NCBI GenBank assembly: GCA_001599815.1 | Contig: BCIA01000002.1 | Span: forward strand, 1,371,831-1,435,830 | Reading direction: 5' to 3' | Origin: Furcasterigmium furcatum | Taxonomy: Eukaryota; Ascomycota; Sordariomycetes; Glomerellales; Plectosphaerellaceae | DNA: 64,000 nt | Part shown: positions 56,559 through 64,000 of the stretch, in pieces | Numbering within the stretch: the first letter of the stretch is position 1 | Layout of the letters: each line of letters opens with the position of its first letter | The notes under the pieces: generated by a model | What the model saw: the letters and a program-made list of their open reading frames with translations, nothing else | What the model was told of the DNA's origin: nothing | Database searches by the model: none | Made by a program: the position numbers and the translations under genes

Positions 56559-58359
56559 ATGGTACCCAACATCCCCCACCGTGCAGTAGCCCTCCTTCTG
56601 GGTCTCAGCACCCTCGCGGCCGCCCTTCCTCAGAGCACCCCCGGCGGCCTTTTTTACAAGTCCAAGCCTGTAAGACGAATCTTTACACACCACCAGCTCT
56701 GCTTGATAATTAACCCACGGCTGCTGACATTCGTTATCCACAGTGCAGGCTCCTCGACGATGCTGGCCTTGGCGAGCAGTTGTATTTCGCAGAGGATGAG
56801 GAATACACCCAGACCATCACCTCCTACTACGCCGGTGACAGCTGGGATTTCAGGCCCCAGTGCATCTTGAAGCCCCGGACGACCGAGGAGGTGGCTCTTG
56901 CCATCCAGACCCTCAACTCCAACAAGGTCGGCAAGTGCTGGTATGTTGCCGTCAGGGGAGGAGGCCACAGCAACTTCCCGGCCAGCACCACCGACAGCGG
57001 TGTGACCATCGATTTGGGGCGGTTGGACATTATTGATCTGAACGTAAGGACATTCACTTCCTAACAGAACGGATGCTTCTGGGCCCCTGAGGTTGCCGCC
57101 TCATATTACATGACGGGTGCTGACTTGGGCAGGATGATGGTACCGTTTCCGTGGGCGCCGGAAACCGCTGGGGCAATGTGTACCGGTATCTCGAACCCCA
57201 GGGCCTGATGGTCGCCGGTGGACGTGAGAACACCGTTGGTGTTGCCGGTCTGCTGCTTGGTGGTGGTAAGTTCTCATGCATGGGAAACTTGAGTCTTGGA
57301 GCCTCATGTTGACCATCTGTCGTGCAGGCTACTCATGGTACTCTGGCGAGGTGGGGTTCGCTGCTGACAATGTTGCTGCGTATGAGGTAAAGCAAAACAA
57401 ATCTTCGGTAGACCACACTCTAAGCTGACTCGACGATCAAGGTTGTTCTCGCCGATGGCAGCGTTGTCAAGGCCACCTCCTCCGAGAACACAGACCTCTT
57501 CAGAGCGCTCAAGGGAGGCGGCCCCAACTTCGGCGTGGTGACCAAGTTTGAGCTGAACACCTTTCCCGCACGCGACCTATTTGGCGGGATTATGATCTAC
57601 AACTACGCAAGCGACAAACACGCCGTCATGCAGTCCTTCAACAACATGGTAGATGGCAACTCCAACGGCCACCCCTCTGACCAAGGCTTCCTTTCTGCCT
57701 CATGGACACCGGGTCAGCCGCCGATGATGGCCTTCATCCCCGCCAATATCGATGGAGACGCCGACTCGGCCATGTACACTGGCCTGAAGAACCTGACGCC
57801 CCTTGCCGACATGCGTGCCCGCCTGCCAGTCACTGGAATTGCGGCCCAAATTGCCGGAGCGTATGGCCGTTACCAAATCTGGCACACTCTTACATACCAC
57901 AGCACGGAAGACATGGGAAAGAAGGTCCTCTCGTCCTTCGAAGCTCTCGTGAAGGACCTCGAGGGCCAGATCGAAGGCAACATCAGCCTCGTCTACCTCA
58001 TGACTCCCTTCCCCAAGCTGTTCTCCAGCCACGGCACCCATAACGTTCTCGGACTGGACGAGTCTCACACCGATGACTCCGTCGTCTTCTGCATCCAGGC
58101 CCTCCTCCCGGACACCCAGTTCCGAGACCTCCTGAGGGAGAAGATTGTCGCAGCCGGCGACGAAATCGAGGCGTATGCCAAGGAGACTGGCCAAGACACC
58201 CCCTGGCGCTTCCTCAACTACGCGGGCCCTCACCAGAACCCGATTGGCACGTACGGGGAAGAGAACATCCAGTTCCTGAAGGAGACTGCCAAGAAGTACG
58301 ATCCTGAGGAGTTCTTCCAGCACGGCGTGCCTGGCGGTTGGAAGCTTAAGAACGTCTGA
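56559..58359 (+). CDS. Secreted FAD-linked oxidoreductase (BBE-like, PCMH fold)
   Basis: Vanillyl-alcohol-oxidase-superfamily enzyme of the berberine-bridge-like group; fungal members oxidise sugars or act in secondary metabolism. Exons 56559-56669, 56744-57043, 57133-57265, 57328-57386 and 57442-58359 give 506 aa. Signal peptide about 1-23 (ALLLGLSTLAAALP). The FAD-binding domain has RGGGHSNF with the covalent His at about residue 112, IDLGRLDIIDLN, and VGVAGLLLGGGYSWYSGEVGF. The second covalent attachment Cys of bicovalent BBE enzymes is absent from the GRENTVGVAG segment, so single (His) attachment is predicted. The C-terminal BBE motif is WRFLNYAG with Tyr, followed by KKYDPEEFFQHGVPGGWKL. 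Precedes the synthetase-like gene in the same orientation. Confidence 0.93.
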
Positions 58360-58628
58360 AAGGAAACTGTTTTATCATGAACAGAGAATACAATTGTACA
58401 TACGGCCAAACTTGCATGAAGAACCCCTCGCTGGCCTCGCTGAGCCCTCACTCGCTTGCAACAGTCCGCCCAGGTGACACGTCAACGGCCAAGTTCCGTG
58501 ATGAGGAGAAATATGATCATGCCCAAGGGGTGTCACAGATTTGTTGAGCTGCCTCGTCACCCTGGTGGCGGGGGAAAAGGCGCTCCGACCGGACATGATC
58601 CGCATGAGGCGCGGCTGGGGGGCGAAAC

Positions 58629-59827
58629 TCACGATAATCTGGCTCGGCGACTTACCACACGACAAGCCCAAAGAAGGTAGCTCGGCACCAGGGACTTCAC
58701 GATGCTTCGTCGGGGGGCAGCGATGCCCAGCCGACGTGTTTCCAAGACTACGAAGACAGGCATGGGCTGACCGCGTAGGGGCGGCGGGTCATTCGGGCCC
58801 AACACGACGCAGGAAAATGAAGCCCTTCACGATAGTCATTCCGCGGGTGCCGGCCTCGTACAGCTGCGGCGAGGAGACTGCCGTCTCGTGCATTCCACGG
58901 AACTTCGGTTGCCACATGCCCTGGCGTGTCTGAGTCGTCTGTCTCTCGGATTGTGGGCCTCATGAGCAATCATATCCTGCCGACGGCAGCGAGCTATCGT
59001 GGCCATAAGAGGAAAGGAAGAGCAATGGGGGTGCGTCATGAGTGAGAAGTGATAGCTTCGACGGGCTGTGCCATTCATTTCACTTGTAATGGGCTACTAT
59101 TCATGCTGTATCCCAGGGCTCGCGTCTGTTTGGGGGCTCAACTCTGCATGATACCGCTGATGAACCCGAGAAGAAGAGAGATGGCGGAATCAAGTGACAT
59201 GAAGGGCCCTACGTGGAAGCTTCCAGCCCCGGCGGTGAGATCGGGTTCCATGGTGGAAGCTGGTGGGTGGTGGTGTGGCGGAACTTCCTCGGCGGCTCCC
59301 AACGGCCAACATTCCTCACGATCCGACCTCACCCCTTTTTTCTGGAACCCACTTTGTGACAACCACACCTCGCAGACTTTCAATTACGCCATGCCCCTAC
59401 GGCTGACAGATCTCAGGATTCTGCTGCAGATGCTATTTCTTGGGCACAGTTATCACCGCTGAACCTGTCGGAAGTCGGCTCACGGAAAAGCTGTATGACT
59501 CAGGAGAACTCCTGGTCTCGAGAGTGTCAACCCAGGTCAGATCCACCAGCTGTCTGAAATGTCACAATTACATGATGAGGCCGCGAATCCCTTGGCCAGA
59601 AAGCTTCACACGGGGGTGCCTGACTGGCCACGACTGACAGCTATTTTGCTGAAGATTCCTTGGCAGAGTCCCTCCGAATGTGCGGCCTGAAATCTTCACG
59701 ATGGCTTCATTCTGGCCGATGGGGGAATGTTGACTGACTCTTGCCACACTTCACGATACTCGTTACCTCACCCCAACGTGTCACGAGGGATCAAATGGCG
59801 GGCAACACCAAAAGAAAAACTCACGAT
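58629..59827 (+). promoter_or_regulatory. Cluster of seven same-strand TCACGAT heptamers
   Basis: Copies start at 58629, 58697, 58827, 59316, 59696, 59751 and 59821, all on the + strand; a near copy TCACGAG is at 59781. Four share CTTCACGAT. No reverse-strand copy was noticed in the spacer. One copy of a given heptamer is expected about every 16 kb per strand. Confidence 0.5.
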
Positions 59828-60107
59828 GCCAGCCGTTCTGTCTCCTGGCCGAGAAGAGATGGATCAGTTCCTGACCAACGGCCACAACATGTGATGCCTT
59901 GGGCTCCCAGCCACCCCAAATACCGTGAAGCGTGTCTCATCATGAAATACCTGAATTCCACCGATCACACAGCGGGCCTGGGCATTGGTGCCAGAGTCTG
60001 ATAAGCTTTTACACGCCCACAGATAGAAGATCTTTCCTCTCGTCGCCGGCAAGGTGGCTCCACCCGCACACCCAATGCCGTCTCTTGATGATGGCTTCAT
60101 TCGGGCC
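58789..60107 (+). repeat. Three dispersed copies of TCATTC(G/T)GGCC
   Basis: At 58789-58799, 59707-59717 and 60097-60107. The last two extend to a 19-bp match with one difference (59700-59718 and 60090-60108). The middle copy directly follows a TCACGAT. Confidence 0.5.
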
Positions 60108-60464
60108 GTTAGATGATGGAACAGGGAGAGCTCTCTGGGAGCTATCCCGATTGGGAGAGCTCCTGACAGCTCTCGCCGCCTTCTCATCCTCCACCTGGCA
60201 TGCCAGAGCGTCGAGCTGAGATCATAGAGTCGCAGGATCCTGGGGCAGAGGGGGAAGTGATTTGCGCCGAGATATATGAAGGATGTCGGTTCCCAGTTTT
60301 CTGTCTCGTATCGGACGGCATACAGATGGTGCACGGGGAGTTGAGCTTGTCCGAGGCCCCAACAACTTGGCCATAGCTCCCAATATCTATGCAGACCTGG
60401 CCGAGATCCGCCCCCCGGTTGCCCACCTTACCGCCCACCTAGTCACCCACGGCCAGATGCCACC

Positions 60465-63400
60465 ATGAAAACACCACAGCAGAACAGGTCCGAGGACCTC
60501 GCAGCGAAGCTATCGCAGCTTTACAGCCTCTCGCCCACCAGGATCAAGAACAGTGAAGAGTTTCGAGCTCTGGTGAGATGTCCCGACATCGACCGCGTCT
60601 CACTCTTGTCTTCCATCCCGTCACTGCCTACCCCTTCCTACCGGCCGCTCTATCTTTTGTTTATACTCCTCACCGAGCTCCCGGGCCCGTGGCCTACGTT
60701 TGCTCTTGTCCAATGTCACAACCGTCTTGTACAAAACCTCCCGGACCGCACAGCCCCGGATCACGACGGAGATACAACCTGGCTCATCAACGCTACGGAA
60801 GACTTCATCAAGCAGTCTTACAACTCTCTCGCCGACTTTTTGTGGAGAGACGATAGACCCGCTCTCCTTTCGACCCAACCGGACCAGCAACATATCACGC
60901 ATCATGGACTCAACGATTATGTCACGAACTTCAACCTGCCAGTCAGCGTAGGACACGATAAGCCTATTATTGCTATTTCTCTTCCCAACGGACCGCTTCT
61001 GGCGACCCTCTCCTTCGCCGTCTCCACGTACTACACCGCCGCTCTGATCGACCCTTCGTCAAGCCCGGATGAGTTCCAAGCCGACCTGGTGCAGGCCGGA
61101 GCCTCAGTCATCATCACCTCGGCTGAAGACTATGAACGTCTTCAGCTTCAGGACGCTCATGTGTCAACGATGCTGGCGAGCTGGAGCGGTGGGGATGGGA
61201 TCGAGCTGCGCGACACCCGTGGCCGCCCGATCCCCACGATAGGGGCAGCAAGGCCCATCTCCAACAGTGCGGATGACGTCTCCATGATCTTGCTGAAGGC
61301 AGGATCATGCGGCACGAAGGAAGTCATCAGGCTGACTGCTCATGAGATTCTGCGGCAAGCTGTCTCATCCATGGACTTTTGGGGGCTGCTTCCAAGCGAT
61401 ACTGGACTGAACATGATGAGCGTATATCAGGTGTAAGTCACATCCACTCTCATCTCACATCTCAGACTGACGCCATGATCAGTGGAGGCTTTATCCATAA
61501 CGTACTGAGCCCCGTCTGGTGCGGTGGCTCGAGCATCTGCTGTCCCGGCTTCGATTCGAGGCTGTTCTGGGACCTCGTGGACCAGATGTCGCCCACCTGG
61601 TATCTCGCCACGACACCGATGCAGAGCGTCATTCTCAGCAAGGTCCCCGGCGCCTCGGGAGCTTTGGCCAGGAGCAGAGTAAGGCTGATCTGCAACGCGG
61701 GCCATCGACTGAGCTCCACCCTGGAACGTCAACTCCGAGACACGTTCCAGTGCGAGGTATTGCCTACCCCTGAGACATCCGAGTAAGTGCAACATCCCGC
61801 CCCTGATCTCATTGGACAATGGCCGTTAACCGCACGACCCAGATACATTCCAGTCACGCAAACTCGTGGCTGCTATGATGATGACACCAGTACAGGCGTG
61901 TCGGGCAGGGCGCACACCGCGCTGCTGGCGCTCCCGCCCCCTGAGCCCGCGCGGCCGACTGCCCCGCGGCTCGCGGACCGGGCCCAACCCGTGCCTCTCG
62001 ACTACGAGGATCCCGGCGGTGTGGTCTCCCGCAGCGCCATCACCAAGCATGGGGTCTCGGCCGCTCTCAGTCCCGACTATCTCGGGGAGGATGGCTACCT
62101 CTACGTCATGGGCAAAAGCACCGAGGCGATTAGTCGTGCCGGCAAGCTGATTTCGCCATTTGAAGTTGAGGCCGCGATCATCTCCGCAGCGTCGACGCCG
62201 AGGAGTCCTATTGCTGGGCGTGTCGAGAGGGCTCTGGCCTTTGGCGTCCCCCATGACTTGCTCGGAGAGGCCGTGGCGGTTGTCATTGTCACGCCTCCAG
62301 GTGCTCCTCGAGTAGACCTGAAGGCGCTTCACCGGGCCATCCGCCCGGTCCTGTCGCCCTCCAAGTGGCCTGTCTCCATTGTCTACATGAGCGATATCCC
62401 TCGGGAGAATGGGGTGATCATCAGGATCCAACTGGCGCAGAGGCTCGGGTTGCCTCTCATCAACGACAAGACCCCTTATCTCTCGAGACACTGGGAAGCG
62501 GTCAACTCCACCTCCAACCCCTACAAGCAGTCTTCGGAATGGGCCCAGTGTACCACTTGCAAGATCGATCGTCATGCTGTCACAGACAGTATGCGATCGA
62601 TCATCCCCACCGGCTTCCAGGCATGTCTGAGACTCGACCCAGCGGACGGGTCTCTCGAAGCATTCTTAGCCCCCAAGGCTTTCGCCACCCAGACCCTAAC
62701 CCCTGACTGGGCTGGCCAGCTCAAGAAGCTCATGGGCACCTCGGTTCACAATTACATGATCCCGAACAAGGTCCACCTCCTGGTCGAGCCCTTCCCTGAG
62801 GACCCTCATGGACAGGTGGACGAGGACGGGCTTCAGGCGATGCTTGAGCGCCTGCAGAGCTCGCCGCCTGGTAAGAAGGCCGGATCAACCGAAGCAAGGG
62901 TGACGCGGGCGTTTGCGCTGGCACTCAACTGCAAGGCGAACAAGGTTCCGTCCAAGGTGGACTTCTTCACCCTTGGCGGGGACGAGATCGCCGCCACCAA
63001 GCTTTTGTCTCACCTGCGGTCCGAGTTCAACATTCACCTGCCGTCGAGTGTCCTTTTCAATCAGGGCACCGTCAGAGCCGTCGCCGTGTACATCGATGCT
63101 GCCACCCACTCGAACACGTACGAGCAGATCCCCAGCCCCGGAGATGGCTGCGAGGAGACGCGGAGCTCAACGAACCCCCTGGTCATGATTCTCCAGCTTC
63201 TTCCCATCGTGGTGTTCTACCCGGTCCGCCGCGCCACCCAGTGGTCCATCTTCCTCACGTTCCTGAGTTACACGCGCTTCTGGCGGACGAACCAGGTCTT
63301 CGGGGGCCGCCTCTCCAACCTCGTCCTGGCCATCACCATCGCCTACGTGATCGTCCAGCTGCTCAGCCCCTTTGTTGGCATCGCGGCGAAATGGATCATC

Positions 63401-64000
63401 ATCGGACGCTACCGCGAAGGCATCTACCCGATGTGGGGATCGTACCACACGCGCTGGTGGATGGTCCAGAAGATTGTCAGTCTGTCCGGCACCGGATTCT
63501 TCAACACCAACGACTTCACCAAGACCCTGTACTGCCGCATCATGGGTGCGAAGATCGGGAAGAACGTGAAGCTGACTGGAGCCTTCATAGGCGAGTGGGA
63601 TCTTCTAGATATCGGCGACGGCGTCACCCTTGATAGGTGCACCGTTCGCCCGTTCGCGGTTGAGCGCAACACCTCGATGTACCTGGGGCGTATTTCGATC
63701 GGCCGCAACGCGTCTGTGGGCTTGGGATCATACGTTGCCGCTGGGACTGAGGTGCCCGAGGACACGTGCATCGGCTTGAACTCGTCTAGTTGGGAGCTCG
63801 AAGATGCTAACGAGTCGAACCGCGACCTCTCCTCCAGGAAGATCAGGGGCCCTCACTGGGCGCTGACTGTCTTCCTCACCATCCCGATCTACGCCGCCGC
63901 ATGGTTCTTCACGCTCATCCCCTGGTTCGGCGGTCTCGCAGGTCTCGTCATCGAAAAGCCCCTGGCCAGTGAGCTCCCCCTCCGCGATATCCTGACGTGG
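60465..64000 (+). CDS. NRPS-like Pls/PosA-type protein with degenerate A and carrier domains, 3' end outside window
   Basis: Membrane-associated synthetase-like protein. Exons 60465-61432, 61483-61782 and 61843 to beyond 64000 give 1142 codons so far, open to the edge. Order: adenylation-like domain (about 120-625), a second adenylation C-subdomain-like segment (about 640-770: YMIPNKVHLL, HGQVDEDGLQ), carrier domain (about 780-850), hydrophobic segments from about 870, and left-handed-beta-helix acyltransferase repeats (GAKIGKNVKLTG, ISIGRNASVGLGSYV), the layout of the Pls/PosA terminal region. Oddities: the carrier motif reads LGGDEIAA, with E804 where the phosphopantetheine Ser should be; core A3 reads KAGSCGTKE rather than TSGTTGxPK; the A10 Lys in NGVIIRI is absent. 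The start ATG is in CCACCATG. Function unknown; may be a pseudoenzyme or lean on the C-terminal transferase. Confidence 0.85.

Larger units (their letters stand above)
58360..60464. promoter_or_regulatory. 2.1 kb spacer upstream of the synthetase-like gene
   Basis: No supported gene. It carries the TCACGAT cluster and a second repeated motif (separate entries). Open frames are all short and without domains. Confidence 0.5.

Noticed and set aside
60573..60755. Intron near the start of the synthetase-like gene (GTGAGA donor)
   Set aside because: The available acceptor does not keep the frame, while the unspliced frame is open and continuous.
1..64000. tRNA, rRNA, telomere repeat or CRISPR array
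   Set aside because: Looked for T-loop boxes, tandem TTAGGG and regular spaced repeats; none seen by eye. A tRNAscan or Rfam run would settle small RNAs.

Overview
This window is nuclear DNA of a filamentous ascomycete, most probably a sordariomycete. The evidence is about two dozen genes broken by short introns (mostly 50-80 nt, GT donors, CTNAC/CTAAC-like branch sites), and a gene set typical of the class: a Som1/Flo8-type LisH regulator, a Ste2-type pheromone receptor, a Pth11-like membrane protein, a DUF1996-WSC secreted protein, an indoleamine dioxygenase and a Pls/PosA-type synthetase-like protein. No tRNA, rRNA, CRISPR or intact transposon was recognised. Exon joins below were worked out by hand from frame, splice sites and family similarity; no database search was run.

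Layout. 0-7.4 kb: three core genes, U5 snRNP WD40 protein (-), TRAPP subunit Bet3 (+) and som1 (+), with a 2.2 kb leader region before som1. 8-24 kb: an accessory block rich in secreted or carbohydrate-active proteins: GH16 (-), a conserved protein of unknown function (-), Tom6-like (+), DUF1996-WSC (-), an MFS anion symporter (-) facing a secreted AA3/GMC flavodehydrogenase (+) across a shared 865 bp promoter, a Zn2Cys6 regulator (+) and a GH39-like hydrolase (-). 24-31 kb: pheromone receptor pre-2 (+) and a large disordered protein (+). 31-52 kb: a dense housekeeping block: ESCRT-I Vps23 (-), indoleamine 2,3-dioxygenase (+), RNA polymerase II Rpb2 (+), Pet117 (-), V-ATPase subunit G (+), the CTNNBL1-like splicing factor (-), a phosphoglycerate-mutase-family phosphatase (+), mitochondrial LepA/Guf1 (-) and a MIT-domain protein (-). 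53-64 kb: a second accessory block: Pth11-like receptor (-), secreted FAD-linked oxidase (+), a 2.1 kb spacer carrying a repeated heptamer, and the 5' two thirds or so of a synthetase-like gene that runs off the right edge.

How the genes may work together. The MFS, AA3, Zn2Cys6 and GH39-like genes form a plausible small module for releasing, oxidising and importing a plant-derived sugar or acid; a CGG-N5-CCG palindrome in the shared promoter fits a Zn2Cys6 regulator. The right-hand block could be part of a secondary-metabolite locus. Both are inferences from proximity.

Most unusual points: the synthetase-like protein has the carrier-domain serine replaced by glutamate and degenerate adenylation motifs; seven same-strand TCACGAT copies lie in about 1.2 kb of its upstream spacer; two genes use non-GT introns (GC-AG in pet117, apparent AT-AG in the mutase gene); two genes have 9-nt microexons; and the disordered protein carries five copies of a nine-residue motif ending in F-[ED].
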